Origin: Citreicoccus inhibens
Lineage (GTDB): Bacteria; Myxococcota; Myxococcia; Myxococcales; Myxococcaceae
Length of the DNA stretch: 64,000 nt
Direction: 5' to 3'
NCBI RefSeq assembly: GCF_019039035.1
Contig: NZ_JAHNZT010000025.1
Coordinates: 1-64,000 of the forward strand
The notes under the pieces: model-generated
Told to the model about the DNA's origin: nothing
The model's database searches: none
Seen by the model: only the letters and a program-made list of their open reading frames with translations
Part shown: positions 46,352-56,342 of the stretch, piece after piece
Layout: each line of letters opens with the position of its first letter
Position numbering within the stretch: the stretch's first letter is position 1
Translations under genes and position numbers: made by a program

Positions 46352-47758
46352 ATGTTCCGTCAGCCGTTGTTGTGGTCCGCGTGCCTGTCGTTGCTGGCCG
46401 CGCCCGCCGCCAGCGCCCAGTCAGGCCGGGTTGCCCCCCGGCCTCCCTCGGCCTCCGCTACCCCCAAGCTCGGGGCCGGCGTCGAGGCCCGCACCTTCAA
46501 GAACGGCCTCAAGGTCATCGTCTGGCCGCACCACGACATCCCCAATGCCGCGCTGAACAACTGGTTCCGCGTGGGCAGCCGCAACGAGCGCCCCGGCATC
46601 ACCGGCTTGTCTCACTTCTTCGAGCACATGATGTTCAACGGCGCGAAGAAGTACGGCCCGGGTGAGTTCGACCGCGTGATGGAGGCCAACGGCGGCGCGA
46701 ATAACGCCTTCACCTCCGAGGACGTGACGGTCTACCAGGACTGGTTCCCGGTCTCGGCGCTGCCCGTCATCCTCGACCTGGAGGCGGACCGGCTGCAGAA
46801 CCTCGCGTTCGATCCGCAGGTCATCGAGTCCGAGCGCGGCGTCGTCTACTCCGAGCGGCGCTCCTCCGTGGACAACGACAACACGGGCTCGCTGATGGAG
46901 CAGGTGCAGGCCACGGCCTTCGTCGCGCACCCGTACCAGATTCCGGTCATCGGCTGGCCCTCGGACATCGAGTCCTGGCGCATCGAGGACCTCCAGCGGT
47001 ACTTCAAGACGTACTACGCCCCCAACAACGCCACGCTCGTCATCGCGGGCGACGTGCAGCCCCAGCAAATCTTCGCCCTCATCGAGAAGACGCTGGAGCC
47101 CATCCCCGCGCAGCCCGCGCCCGAGCCCGTGCGCACCCAGGAGCCCGAGCAGCAGGGCGAGCGCCGCGTGGTGGTGAAGAAGTTCGCCCAGTCTCCGCTG
47201 CTCCAGCTCGCGTATCACGGGCTCGCGGCCAAGGACGCGGACTCGGAGGCGCTCGACCTGCTCGTGCGCATCCTCTCGGAGGGGGACTCGTCGCGCCTGC
47301 ATCGGCGACTGGTGGAGGAGGAGCGCGCGGCCATTCGCGTGCGTGGTTCGTTCTCCGGCGGGTTCGACCCGTCGCTGGTGTGGCTGCTGGTGGACGTGCC
47401 GCCCGGTGGCGACCTGGCGCGGGCGGAGGCGCTCGCCACCGAGGAGCTGGCGCGCGTGGCGCGTGAGGGCGTCACGGACGCCGAGCTGCGCAAGGCGCGC
47501 AACATCGCCCTGGCCACCTTCTGGCGCGGCCTGGAGACCAACGACGGCCGCGCCCGCGAGTTGGGCGCCACCGAGACGTTCCGAGGTGACTACCGCCTGC
47601 TCTTCGACACGCCCGCGCGCTACGAGAAGGTGACGCGCGAGCAGGTGAAGAAGGTGGCCGCGCGCATCTTCGACTCGCAGCGCCGCACCGTGGGCTGGCT
47701 GGTGCCCACCGATACGCAGGAAGCCTCCACCCCGGCCGCGAAGGACGCCGCGCGATGA
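46352..47758 (+). CDS. Secreted M16 zinc protease, catalytic subunit
   Basis: A 468-residue inverzincin of the M16B type. A signal peptide (residues 1-22, ending ASA) precedes the zinc motif His88-x-x-Glu91-His92 (SHFFEHMMF), and the third ligand Glu is expected in [13 protein letters not shown]. The C-terminal half carries the usual second M16 domain. Peptidase pairs of this type act in the periplasm as heterodimers. The partner overlaps the end of this gene by four bases. AGGAG precedes the ATG at 46352. Confidence 0.93.
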   Translation: MFRQPLLWSACLSLLAAPAASAQSGRVAPRPPSASATPKLGAGVEARTFKNGLKVIVWPHHDIPNAALNNWFRVGSRNERPGITGLSHFFEHMMFNGAKKYGPGEFDRVMEANGGANNAFTSEDVTVYQDWFPVSALPVILDLEADRLQNLAFDPQVIESERGVVYSERRSSVDNDNTGSLMEQVQATAFVAHPYQIPVIGWPSDIESWRIEDLQRYFKTYYAPNNATLVIAGDVQPQQIFALIEKTLEPIPAQPAPEPVRTQEPEQQGERRVVVKKFAQSPLLQLAYHGLAAKDADSEALDLLVRILSEGDSSRLHRRLVEEERAAIRVRGSFSGGFDPSLVWLLVDVPPGGDLARAEALATEELARVAREGVTDAELRKARNIALATFWRGLETNDGRARELGATETFRGDYRLLFDTPARYEKVTREQVKKVAARIFDSQRRTVGWLVPTDTQEASTPAAKDAAR

Positions 47759-49209
47759 ACTCCTCGACTTGCTTGAAGCCCGTCCTCGCCGCGCTGCTGC
47801 TCGGCGCGCTGCCCACCTGGGCCATGGCCCCCGCCGCTCCCACGGCGGCCACGCCCGCGGCCCGCTCGGGCGTGAAGCTGCCCCAGGCCACCACCGTCAC
47901 GCTGAAGAACGGCGCGAAGCTCATCCTCGTGGAGCGGCGCGAGCTGCCGCTCGTGTCCTTCAGCGCGTGGCTGAAGGGTGGCGCCATCAGCGATCCGGCC
48001 GGCAAGGAGGGCCTGTCCGCGCTCACCGCCGAGCTGCTCCAGAAGGGCGCTGGCGGGCGCGACGCTCGCCAGTTCGCCGAGGCGATGGAGGGCGTGGGCG
48101 GTCAGATGGAGGTCGTCTCCGGCCGCGAGGCGGTCATCCTCTCGGGTGAGTTCCTCGCGCGCGACACCGGCTTGATGGTGGAGCTGCTCACGGACCTGCT
48201 CACCAAGCCGCGCTTCGACGCGAAGGAGCTGGAGAAGACGCGCGAGCGCATGGTGTCTGAGATTGCCTCCAACAAGGACGGCGACCTGCGCAACGTGGTG
48301 GGCACCTACTTCAATGCCTTCCACTTCGCGGGGCATCCGTATGGCAATCCGGTGGGAGGCTCGGAGGCGTCGCTGGCCGCGCTCACCCGCGAGGATGTGC
48401 AGGGGTGGGCTCGGGCTCACCTGGGCGCGGACCGGCTGGTGCTCTCCGTGGTGGGTGACTTCGACGCGCGCGCGCTCGCCGCGAAGCTGGAGGCCGCGCT
48501 CGGGGGCTGGGCACGCGCGGGACAGCCGGCGCCCACGGTGGCGGCCACGACGCCCACGCAGGGGCGCCGCGTGCTGCTGGTGGACAAGCCAGACGCCACG
48601 CAGACGTACTTCTGGATTGGCAACACGGGCATCTCCCGCACGGACAAAGACCGCGTCGCGCTGGAGTTGGGGAACACGGTGCTGGGCGGGCGCTTCACCT
48701 CGCTGCTCAACAGCGAGCTGCGCGTGAAGACCGGCCTCACGTATGGCGCCCGGTCCATCTCGTTCCCGGGCACGCAGCCGGGGCCGCTGGTCATCTCCTC
48801 GTACACGAAGACGGAGACGACGGGCCGCGCCATCGACCTGGCCCTGGACATCCTCGCGCGCTATCGCCAGACGGGCATGGATGACGCCACGCTCGCGTCC
48901 GCCCAGTCGTATGTGCTGGGGCAGTTCCCACCCAAGCTGGAGATGGGGCTCGCCGTGGCCACCAAGCTGGCCGAGCTGTCGTTCTATGGGCTCGACCATG
49001 GCGACGTGGATGATTTCGCCGCCGCCATCTCCGCCTCCACCCGCGACGGCGTGCGCACGGTCCTCCAGCGCGTGCTGCCCGCGCCGGAGAACCTCACCTT
49101 CGTCCTGGTGGGCAAGGCCGCCGACATCCGCGAACTGGCGCGCAAGTACGGCCCCGTCACCGAGATGAAGCTCTCCGACAAGCGCTTCGCCCCGGCTCCG
49201 GCCCGTTAG
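47755..49209 (+). CDS. Secreted M16 protease partner subunit lacking the zinc motif
   Basis: A 484-residue M16B protein with a signal peptide (about residues 1-25). Where active members carry HxxEH it reads [13 protein letters not shown], so it cannot bind the catalytic zinc. It keeps the substrate-holding Arg/Tyr-type region ([15 protein letters not shown]) typical of the non-catalytic partner. Together with the preceding gene, whose stop it overlaps, it should form a heterodimeric protease. A strong terminator lies five bases after its stop. Confidence 0.92.
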   Translation: MNSSTCLKPVLAALLLGALPTWAMAPAAPTAATPAARSGVKLPQATTVTLKNGAKLILVERRELPLVSFSAWLKGGAISDPAGKEGLSALTAELLQKGAGGRDARQFAEAMEGVGGQMEVVSGREAVILSGEFLARDTGLMVELLTDLLTKPRFDAKELEKTRERMVSEIASNKDGDLRNVVGTYFNAFHFAGHPYGNPVGGSEASLAALTREDVQGWARAHLGADRLVLSVVGDFDARALAAKLEAALGGWARAGQPAPTVAATTPTQGRRVLLVDKPDATQTYFWIGNTGISRTDKDRVALELGNTVLGGRFTSLLNSELRVKTGLTYGARSISFPGTQPGPLVISSYTKTETTGRAIDLALDILARYRQTGMDDATLASAQSYVLGQFPPKLEMGLAVATKLAELSFYGLDHGDVDDFAAAISASTRDGVRTVLQRVLPAPENLTFVLVGKAADIRELARKYGPVTEMKLSDKRFAPAPAR

Positions 49210-49214
49210 GTCTT

Positions 49215-49253
49215 GAACAGTCCTCCATGTCCATCTGGAGGACTGTTCACTTT
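49215..49253 (+). terminator. Intrinsic terminator of the M16 operon
   Basis: A perfect 13-bp stem, GAACAGTCCTCCA (49215-49227) with TGGAGGACTGTTC (49236-49248), around an 8-base loop, followed by ACTTT. It starts five bases after the stop codon at 49209. Confidence 0.85.
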
Positions 49254-49348
49254 GCATCTCAGGAAAGGCTCGCGAGGACGTCTTTGCTCGCGAGCTTCGT
49301 GGGGTCGTAAGGACCCGCGAGGCGTGTTCTTCCTTTCCGGGAGGTTGC

Positions 49349-50977
49349 ATGTCGTTGCGTCGGTTGTCGTGGGGGGTGGTGTCGCTGTGCGCCGCGTGGC
49401 TGGGCTGCGCGGAAGGTGAGCCGGGGCTGGAGGGTGGGCCCACGGGTGGAGAGGCCACGCTGAACGCGGATGGGAGTCCCGCGCAGGTGGAGGGGGTGCC
49501 GCTGTTGCCCGGCTGCGGGGACGTGGACGCGGGGGTGCCCGAGGGGGGCACGGTGCTGGTGACTCGCACCACGCGCTTCCACACCGCGGTGGGCGTGGCC
49601 CTGCGGCAGGAGACCGTGGTGCCCGAGTCGGTGGAGTTGCTCATCCCGGAGGGCGTGGGCTTCACCCGCATGTCGGGCACGGCGGTGGAGGGTGGGGGCG
49701 TGCGCTTCACCGGCGTGCCATCGGGCGCGCACTACCTGCGCGCGGGGAGCCTCTACCTCCTGGGAGACGCCACGCACGTGGACCTGGGTGTGAACCGGGT
49801 GGGGCGCTCGGACGCGGTCTACTCCGCGTTCGGCGACGCGCCGGCCCAGGTGAACCTGGTCAACCTGGAGCCGTGGCAGGACTACCGCTCAAGCAACGCG
49901 CCGGGCACCTCGGTGCAGCTCACCTCGGGCGACGTGGACCTGTATGCCCCCTCCGACTTCGGCATGGACACGCCGCCCGCGGGCCAGACGTTTGTCCTCA
50001 GCCGCGACGGCCACATCTTCAGCAACACGGGCTACACGCTGCCGATCTTGGACGCCGACAAGGGCGACCGGCTGTATGTCAATCAACTCAACACGCTCGA
50101 TGCCGGGACCCTGCCGGACGGTGGACCGCTCGCGTACACGTCCGTGGTGAGCAGCGTGCGGATGGGGGCCTTCTCGTTCACGCCGGATGGCACCACGCCC
50201 ATGCCGGTGACGGGGGTGATGCAGCCGGTTCCCCAGAGCGCCTTCTCCCTCGAGTGGCGCCTGCCCGAGTTCACCCAGTGGGCCTCGGCGGTGAACCCGC
50301 AGGCCGTGGCGTCCACGCCGTACCTCAGCGTCTATCCCGTGGTGCACGGCCTTCAGGATGGCTGGGTAGGCTACTCCGGCGAGCTGATGAGCCTGACGAT
50401 GCCGCGCGGGGCGTCGTGGAGCGTGGCGCGCCGGTTGTCCTACGGCAATCCCTATCCATCGAGTTGGGGCGTCATCGGCTCCAGCACCTATTCGTTCCGG
50501 ACGCCGACGCCCGTCATCCTCGAGGGCTCGGGGCAGCCGTATTATCCGAGTGGCACCCTGACCGTCGTCGACACCCTGGACAACTTCATCGCGGGGCCCG
50601 TGGTGCCGCGCATCTCGCCGCCGCGCGAGCTGACCATCGACGGCGTGAGCGCGTACCTGCCTCGCGCCGTGGGTGCCACGAGTCCAGTGCTCTCGTGGCT
50701 TCCTCCTGTGCTCGGTACGCCCACGGCCTACCGCGCGGCCTTCTACAAGCTGTCCGGTACGGACTACCCGCAGGCGCGTCTGCGCGTCGTCGTTCCGGGC
50801 TCGGTCACCCAGTTCCGCCTGCCGCCCAACGTGCTGGAGCCGGGCAGCCTGTACTTCGTGAAGCTGACCGCGGATGGCTCGCCCCACTATGAGCCGTGGC
50901 GCTCGCCGAACGTCTCAGGGGAGCTGTTGCCCATCTTCACGGCGGACACGTTCAGCGCCAGCTTCACCACGCCGTAG
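49349..50977 (+). CDS. Hypothetical secreted lipoprotein
   Basis: A 542-residue exported protein with a lipobox (WLGC-A, Cys20) and then long beta-rich sequence without a recognised domain. Residues 60-290 and 300-540 look like two successive all-beta modules with many Gly, Pro and Thr. The final part (SPVLSWLPPVLGTPTAYRAAFYKL) has a fibronectin-III-like character. No catalytic motif was found. A GGGAGG site precedes the ATG at 49349. A surface or matrix role is possible but unsupported. Confidence 0.7.
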   Translation: MSLRRLSWGVVSLCAAWLGCAEGEPGLEGGPTGGEATLNADGSPAQVEGVPLLPGCGDVDAGVPEGGTVLVTRTTRFHTAVGVALRQETVVPESVELLIPEGVGFTRMSGTAVEGGGVRFTGVPSGAHYLRAGSLYLLGDATHVDLGVNRVGRSDAVYSAFGDAPAQVNLVNLEPWQDYRSSNAPGTSVQLTSGDVDLYAPSDFGMDTPPAGQTFVLSRDGHIFSNTGYTLPILDADKGDRLYVNQLNTLDAGTLPDGGPLAYTSVVSSVRMGAFSFTPDGTTPMPVTGVMQPVPQSAFSLEWRLPEFTQWASAVNPQAVASTPYLSVYPVVHGLQDGWVGYSGELMSLTMPRGASWSVARRLSYGNPYPSSWGVIGSSTYSFRTPTPVILEGSGQPYYPSGTLTVVDTLDNFIAGPVVPRISPPRELTIDGVSAYLPRAVGATSPVLSWLPPVLGTPTAYRAAFYKLSGTDYPQARLRVVVPGSVTQFRLPPNVLEPGSLYFVKLTADGSPHYEPWRSPNVSGELLPIFTADTFSASFTTP

Positions 50978-50987
50978 GCGTCTGGAT

Positions 50988-52211
50988 TCAAGGGGGGCCG
51001 GCCCGCTCCCGCGCGTGGTAGCGGGCCAGGCACTTCTGGTAGCGGGTGTCCACCGAGCGCGCGAACCACGCGGTGGTGCGCTCGGTGCGCAGCTTGGGGC
51101 TCTTCAGCGTCACCTCGGGGAGCTGGGCGTAGGCGGGCGTCTCTCCGGTCCGCCGCGCCGCCGCGCGCTTCACCGCCCGCCACGTGTCGGTGGCCTCGAG
51201 GTCCAGCGTCTTCTCCGTGCGCACGTCGCGGCGCACCTGTCGTTCGGAGAGGTCCGGCGCGAATCGCTGTCGGAAGACGAGCAGGGCGCGCAGGCTCTGG
51301 CTGTCCTCGCTGCGTGGCTCGCCTTGTTTGTCATAGAGCTGGAGGTCGCCATCGGCCGCGAGCGAGATCCCGGTGAGCTGGCTGACCTGGGATTGGAGCG
51401 CCGCGTTGCGCGAGGCATAGACGCCCGCGTTGTAGTCCGCGAAGCGGAAGACGGGCTCCGGGTACGCGGCCTCGAAGCCCAGCAGTCGCGCGGTGCCATA
51501 GCGCACGCCGCCCGCGCGCGTGTAGAGCGACTCGCGGACCGCCACGGGATCCGCGTCCTCTCCTGCCTTCTCCTGCGCGTACTGCACGCTCACCTGCATG
51601 GCGCCCGCGGTGGTGATGGGGTTGAGGTCCTCCAGTTTCTGCGCGCGCAAGAGGCTGCTGGCCAGGTCCGCCGCCGCGAACGTCTTCGGATATGTCTGCT
51701 CTCCATACGCGAGCATGTCCCGGAAGAGGCGATCCAAGTCCCGCTCCGTGCGCAGCGTGCTCAGCCGCGCGTCGAACGTGCGCGTCTGCCCCGGAGCCCT
51801 CGCGGCCAGCACCTCCGCGAGCAGCCGCTTGCCCAGCGGGCCCAACCTGCCGGCTTCCGTCTCCAGGCGCTGGCGCACCAGCTTCGCGAGTCCCGGCACC
51901 GCGGGATCCGCCTGAAAGCCTGACTCCTGCTCGATGATGGCCAGGACCGAACAGATGGCCGGAGGTGATGGCGGGAGCGCCTCGGTTTCCAGCGCCGCGA
52001 GGACATCCGCGGCCCAACCCTCGCGGTCCTTCACGGTGCTGGGAATCAGACCCGCCACCTGCGCGGCGGTGAGCAACGGCGGCGGTGGCACGGAGGGCAG
52101 CGCCACTTCGTGTCGCGGGGCGCACGCCCCGAGCGCGGACAGCAGTCCCAGCAGGGACATCCACGTGCCCGGAGCGCGCCTGATGCGTCGTGTCGCTGTC
52201 ATTCCTTGCAT
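50988..52211 (-). CDS. DUF1615-family lipoprotein
   Basis: A 407-residue lipoprotein whose signal ends in ALGAC (about Cys30). The rest is the DUF1615 region, recognisable from KDREGWAADVLAALE, SVLAIIEQESGFQADP and the Gly/Tyr-rich ADYNAGVYASRNAALQ. That last pattern, with a Glu early on, recalls lysozyme/transglycosylase folds, so a peptidoglycan role is possible. The start is uncertain: ATG at 52211 or 52202, neither with an ideal ribosome-binding site. Confidence 0.78.
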   Translation of the reverse strand: MQGMTATRRIRRAPGTWMSLLGLLSALGACAPRHEVALPSVPPPPLLTAAQVAGLIPSTVKDREGWAADVLAALETEALPPSPPAICSVLAIIEQESGFQADPAVPGLAKLVRQRLETEAGRLGPLGKRLLAEVLAARAPGQTRTFDARLSTLRTERDLDRLFRDMLAYGEQTYPKTFAAADLASSLLRAQKLEDLNPITTAGAMQVSVQYAQEKAGEDADPVAVRESLYTRAGGVRYGTARLLGFEAAYPEPVFRFADYNAGVYASRNAALQSQVSQLTGISLAADGDLQLYDKQGEPRSEDSQSLRALLVFRQRFAPDLSERQVRRDVRTEKTLDLEATDTWRAVKRAAARRTGETPAYAQLPEVTLKSPKLRTERTTAWFARSVDTRYQKCLARYHARERAGPP

Positions 52212-52464
52212 CAACCCAGACCGTCCCGCGCGCAGTCCCTGTGTGCCATGTGACAGCAGATACATCCGCCCGCCGGGCTTCACGTCCACTGGAAATCACC
52301 TGAAACACTTCACAGGAATGTCGCCAAAACGAGCAATTCGAGAAAGTGTCATGATTCGCGCAATGTAGGAGAGAGTGTTTAAATCGACTTTGTCTAAAAA
52401 TCAGTTGATCTACTGTTTTCAGGTGTGTCAGGACTTGGGGGCCGTTCTTCACGGAGGTATTGCG

Positions 52465-54693
52465 TTGGCTCATCGAGTTTTGAAGACGTTTGGCGCGGCT
52501 TGGCTGGGAGTTTCCCTCGCGGCCTGCGGTGCCGCGGACCAGACCGGTGGTGGTAACGAGACCCAGGTTCCTCAGGCTCCGTCGCAGGAGAAGGCGGGCC
52601 AGGACATCCAGTCGACCTTGGAGGCGCTCGGTGGCGCTCAGGTGCTGGGTGTGCACCCGGACGGCATCCCGGACACCATCCGGGGCGAGCTGGGCCGCGT
52701 GGAGCGGACGCTGTCGGTGCTGTCGGTGGGCCAGGCCGCGGCCCCCGTGGTGTCGATGGTGGCGCCGGCCTTCCGGCTGCGCGCGCAGGACATGGTGTTC
52801 CGCAAGTCGCACACGGATGCCCAGGGCAACCAGCACCTGCGCTATCAGCAGACGAAGGACGGCCTGGAGGTCATCGGCGGCGACCTCATCGTCCACGTTC
52901 GCGCGGATGGCACGGTGTACATGGCGAACGGCTCGGCGCGTGACGGCGAGAAGGTGTCGTCGCAGCCGCGCGTTGCCGTCGGTGGCGCTTCCGCCGCCGC
53001 GCTGCGCGCCACGGCGGGCACGAACCTGTCCGTGAAGGGCGAGCCCCGCCTGGTGTACGTGCGCAGCGAGGCGGGCAAGCTCAACCTCGCGTGGGAAGTG
53101 AAGGTCGTGGGCCAGGGCGACGGCATGCCCCTGCGTGACCGCGTGTACGTGAGCGCGCTGGACTCCTCCACGCTGATGCGCGTTCCGGAGATCCACACCG
53201 CGCTGAACCGCCAGGTGTACTCGGCCGGCAACAAGGTCGTGCAGCCCGGTACGCTCAAGCGCAGCGAGGGCCAGGCGGCCACCGGCGACGCGGTCGTGGA
53301 CGCGAACTACGACATGCTGGGCTACACGTACAACTGCTACAAGACGAACTTCAACCGCGACTCGTACGACGGCCTGGGCCACACGTTCGTCAGCACGGTG
53401 CACTACGACTCCGGCTACGTGAACGCGTACTGGGACGGCACCCAGATGGTGTACGGCGATGGCGACGGCGTGAACTCCGGCCCGCTGGGCAAGGACGGCG
53501 ACGTCACCGTGCACGAGCTGACGCACGCCGTGACGGAGAACGAGTCCAACCTCACGTACTCCGGTCAGTCCGGTGGCCTCAACGAGGCCATGTCCGACAC
53601 GTTCGGCGCCTACTGTGAGAGCTGGCAGTCGGGCACGTGGAGCACCAACGCGGACGTGTGGATGGTCGGCGAGGACATCTGGACGCCCGCCACGCCGGGC
53701 GACGCGCTCCGCTACATGAACGACCCGAAGAAGGACGGCGCGTCCATCGACTACGCCTCCGACTACACGTCCAGCACCGACGTGCACTACAGCTCGGGCG
53801 TTCCCAACCTGGCGTTCGCGCTGCTCTCCACGGGTGGCACGCACCCGCGCGGCCGCTCCACCATCGTGGTGCCGGGCATCGGCGTCCAGAAGGCCGGCGC
53901 CATCTGGTACAAGGCCAACACGGACCTGTACTCGGCGAGCACGACGTACCTCCAGGCGAAGACCTGGACCATCCAGGCCGCCGCGGACCTGGGCTATGAC
54001 CAGGCCACGCAGGATGCCGTGAAGGCCGCGTGGGAAGCGGTGGGCGTGGGCGGGGTCGTGGTGCCTCCCGTGACCGTCCCGCTGACCAACGGCGTGGGCA
54101 TGGCGGCGTCGGACAGCACGGGCAACAACAAGTTCTACAGCCTGGTGGTCCCCGCGGGTCAGACGAGCCTGAAGTTCACCATCACCGGTGGCTCGGGTGA
54201 CGCGGACCTGTACGTGCGCTTCGGCTCCGCGCCGGATGCCTCCACGTATGACTGCCGTCCGTACGCCTCCGGCAACGAGGAGACGTGCACCATCACCAAC
54301 ATCCAGGCGGGCACGTACTACGTGATGCTCAACGCGTACTCGACCTACTCTGGCGTGACGCTGACCGGTACGTACGGCGCCACCCCGCTCAACGTGCTGA
54401 TCAACGGCGTGCCGGTGCTCCTGTCCGGCGCCTCGGGCTCCACCGTGAACTACACGATGGCGGTTCCGGCGAGCGTCCAGTCGGTGTTCACCATCTCGGG
54501 CGGCACGGGCGACGCGGACCTGTACGTTCGCTACGGCGCGGCCCCCACCACCACCACGTATGACTGCCGTCCGTACGCCTCGGGCAACAACGAGTCCTGC
54601 ACCATCCCGGCGAAGGCCTCGGCCGGTACGGTGTACGTGATGGTCCGCGGCTACTCGGCGTTCTCGGGTGTGTCGCTGAAGGGCGCGTACTGA
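52465..54693 (+). CDS. Secreted M4 (thermolysin-family) metalloprotease with two PPC domains
   Basis: A 742-residue extracellular zinc endopeptidase. A lipoprotein-like or Sec signal (residues 1-21, LAAC) is followed by an FTP/PepSY-type propeptide (about 60-265) and an M4 catalytic domain with zinc ligands His350, His354 (HELTH) and Glu374 (GGLNEAMSD). The later HYSSGVPNLAF carries the transition-state His. Two C-terminal PPC (prepeptidase C-terminal) domains (about 535-640 and 650-742) are near copies, each with GDADLYVR and YDCRPYASGN; they are often removed after secretion. The start is a TTG six bases after GGAGGT (52453-52458). The AT-rich 180 bp upstream probably holds the promoter. 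Confidence 0.93.
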   Translation: MAHRVLKTFGAAWLGVSLAACGAADQTGGGNETQVPQAPSQEKAGQDIQSTLEALGGAQVLGVHPDGIPDTIRGELGRVERTLSVLSVGQAAAPVVSMVAPAFRLRAQDMVFRKSHTDAQGNQHLRYQQTKDGLEVIGGDLIVHVRADGTVYMANGSARDGEKVSSQPRVAVGGASAAALRATAGTNLSVKGEPRLVYVRSEAGKLNLAWEVKVVGQGDGMPLRDRVYVSALDSSTLMRVPEIHTALNRQVYSAGNKVVQPGTLKRSEGQAATGDAVVDANYDMLGYTYNCYKTNFNRDSYDGLGHTFVSTVHYDSGYVNAYWDGTQMVYGDGDGVNSGPLGKDGDVTVHELTHAVTENESNLTYSGQSGGLNEAMSDTFGAYCESWQSGTWSTNADVWMVGEDIWTPATPGDALRYMNDPKKDGASIDYASDYTSSTDVHYSSGVPNLAFALLSTGGTHPRGRSTIVVPGIGVQKAGAIWYKANTDLYSASTTYLQAKTWTIQAAADLGYDQATQDAVKAAWEAVGVGGVVVPPVTVPLTNGVGMAASDSTGNNKFYSLVVPAGQTSLKFTITGGSGDADLYVRFGSAPDASTYDCRPYASGNEETCTITNIQAGTYYVMLNAYSTYSGVTLTGTYGATPLNVLINGVPVLLSGASGSTVNYTMAVPASVQSVFTISGGTGDADLYVRYGAAPTTTTYDCRPYASGNNESCTIPAKASAGTVYVMVRGYSAFSGVSLKGAY

Positions 54694-54694
54694 C

Positions 54695-54778
54695 AGCGCC
54701 CGCTCCGTCCCTCGGATGGAGTCCAGACACCCGGGTGGCCCTCGTGGCTGCCCGGGTGTCGTCGTTTCAGCGGGCGCT
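54695..54778. terminator. Nested inverted repeats ending the protease gene (and the convergent lipoprotein gene)
   Basis: The inner hairpin pairs GACACCCGGG (54726-54735) with CCCGGGTGTC (54751-54760), extended inward by wobble and GCC/GGC pairs around CTCGT. An outer pair, AGCGCCCGCT (54695-54704) and AGCGGGCGCT (54769-54778), encloses it. A short T-run follows the inner stem on the plus strand. Confidence 0.65.
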
Positions 54779-54798
54779 CAGCGCTTCAGGCGCCGCGC

Positions 54799-55398
54799 TC
54801 AGCGCTCGACCTGGATGTCGCGCGCGATGGCGCGGTCGCCCACGAGCACGAAGCGCGCGCGCACGGACATGCCTCGCGCCAGGCGCTGGCGGTGCACCGG
54901 GCGGCCTTGGTCGAGGACGCGGCTGCGCGCGTCCCACGCCAGTTCGTAGGTGATGCCCTCCCGGTCGTGGACCCGCAGCGCGTGATGTCCGCTGCGCGTC
55001 ACGCGCCCGCGCACCTCGCTGGAGGCGATGACCACCTCGGCCGTGGACCCCGGCGTGGGCTGGGCGGCCAGCGCCGCTCGGGCCGCGCCCTCGAACCAGG
55101 GCTCGTCGTCGCGGGCCTGCACCGCGGCCGTGCCAATCATCACCCGCCCCCCGGACGCCACCGCGGGCGGAGGCGTCCGAGGCGCGATGAGCGGCGGCTG
55201 CTCGGGGGCGCTGGCGCCAGGCGCGACCGGCTTCGCGTCCTCCGCGCTCGCGCGAGGCGTGGGCGAGGCGGTGCCCGGGGACCCCGGGGCGCTCATCTCG
55301 GCGCGCGGTGGCTCCGCGTGTCGCGAGGACCGCCCCTGGCACCCCGGCGCCAGGATGATGAAACCCGCCATGCCCCACCGCACCCAGCTCCTGCCCAT
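54799..55398 (-). CDS. Hypothetical lipoprotein
   Basis: A 199-residue lipoprotein (lipobox APGC, about Cys20). A Pro/Ala/Ser-rich, probably disordered linker (about 22-85) leads to a small C-terminal beta-rich domain (about 95-199) with HALRVHDREGITYELAWDAR and RARFVLVGDRAIARDIQVE. This end resembles an OB-fold-like or DUF5666-type unit, but not clearly enough to name. GAGGGGG precedes the ATG at 55398. Confidence 0.68.
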   Translation of the reverse strand: MGRSWVRWGMAGFIILAPGCQGRSSRHAEPPRAEMSAPGSPGTASPTPRASAEDAKPVAPGASAPEQPPLIAPRTPPPAVASGGRVMIGTAAVQARDDEPWFEGAARAALAAQPTPGSTAEVVIASSEVRGRVTRSGHHALRVHDREGITYELAWDARSRVLDQGRPVHRQRLARGMSVRARFVLVGDRAIARDIQVER

Positions 55399-55463
55399 CG
55401 CGTCCCCCTCGCGTTCCCACGCGCGCGTGCTGCCTGGGGGGATTGCAAGCGGCGTGCAGCCCG

Positions 55464-56282
55464 TCAGGACTCCAGCGCGCGGGCCACGGCGCGCACGCGG
55501 GTGCGCACCTGTTCCCGCGCGGCGAGCAGGGCCTCGGCGGTGGTGGGGGTGTGGCCCAGGCACAGGACGACATCGTCCTCGGGGGCGGCGCGCGCGCCCA
55601 GGGCCGCGTAGTCGAGCGTGCGCGGCACGGGCTCGCCCTCGGTGTCGCGGGTGAAGCGGCCGAACACGGCGGCGCGGGAGTCCTCGCGCGCGGCGGTCTC
55701 CTTCAGCCCGAGCAGCCGGCGCATGGCCTCCAAGGCTTCCGGTCGCGCCAGCACCGCCTCCGGTCGCGCCGGCCCGCCCAGCTCCCACTCGATGAGGCGC
55801 AGGCAGCCGCGCACGAACTCCACGTCGGTGATGACCAGGCCATACACGTACCAATCCGCGCACGCGGCCTGGACCAGCCGCGCCTGGGCATCTGTCAGCC
55901 AGCCGAAGGACGGACAGGTGAAGGTCTCGCAGATGGCGGCGCGGTACACGCCGCAGTCGCGCAGGTCCACGCCGCCGGTCACCTTGGGATGGCCCAGGCA
56001 GCCCACCTGACGGCGGTCATCGTCCAGGAAGCCGAGCAGGGGACACACGCGCACGGCGGGGAACAGCGGCTGCTGGGGCCGGCGCGCGAGCAGCTCCTGG
56101 GCCGCGTCACGGTAGGCGGCGGGCTCTCGGGGCGTGTGGCGCAGCCGCTCCGTCTGGATGGAGAGGTGCTCCGCCAGCATGAAGCGGGAGTGGTCCTGGA
56201 AGTTGTAGAGGCCGCAGCAGGCACCGCATGAGGCGCCCCCTCCGGGCTGACACAGATGGAAGGAGACTGGCACGGGCGGCAT
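55464..56282 (-). CDS. Cysteine-cluster protein of the YkgJ/zinc-iron-chelating type
   Basis: A 272-residue cytoplasmic protein. The N-terminal CGACCGLYNFQDHSRFML, with further cysteines in RVCPLLGFLDDDRRQVGCLGHP, CGVYRAAIC and FTCPSFGW, resembles the cysteine-rich metal-binding domain of the YkgJ (CxxCxxCC) family. It probably binds a zinc or iron-sulfur centre; function unknown. The C-terminal 90 residues are helical and variable. It lies 60 bp downstream of the acyl-CoA dehydrogenase gene on the same strand. Confidence 0.7.
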   Translation of the reverse strand: MPPVPVSFHLCQPGGGASCGACCGLYNFQDHSRFMLAEHLSIQTERLRHTPREPAAYRDAAQELLARRPQQPLFPAVRVCPLLGFLDDDRRQVGCLGHPKVTGGVDLRDCGVYRAAICETFTCPSFGWLTDAQARLVQAACADWYVYGLVITDVEFVRGCLRLIEWELGGPARPEAVLARPEALEAMRRLLGLKETAAREDSRAAVFGRFTRDTEGEPVPRTLDYAALGARAAPEDDVVLCLGHTPTTAEALLAAREQVRTRVRAVARALES

Positions 56283-56342
56283 TGTGGCGGACCGGCGCGG
56301 CGCGCGTGGGAGAATCGCGCGCCCGGGTCATGCGGTGTCGGC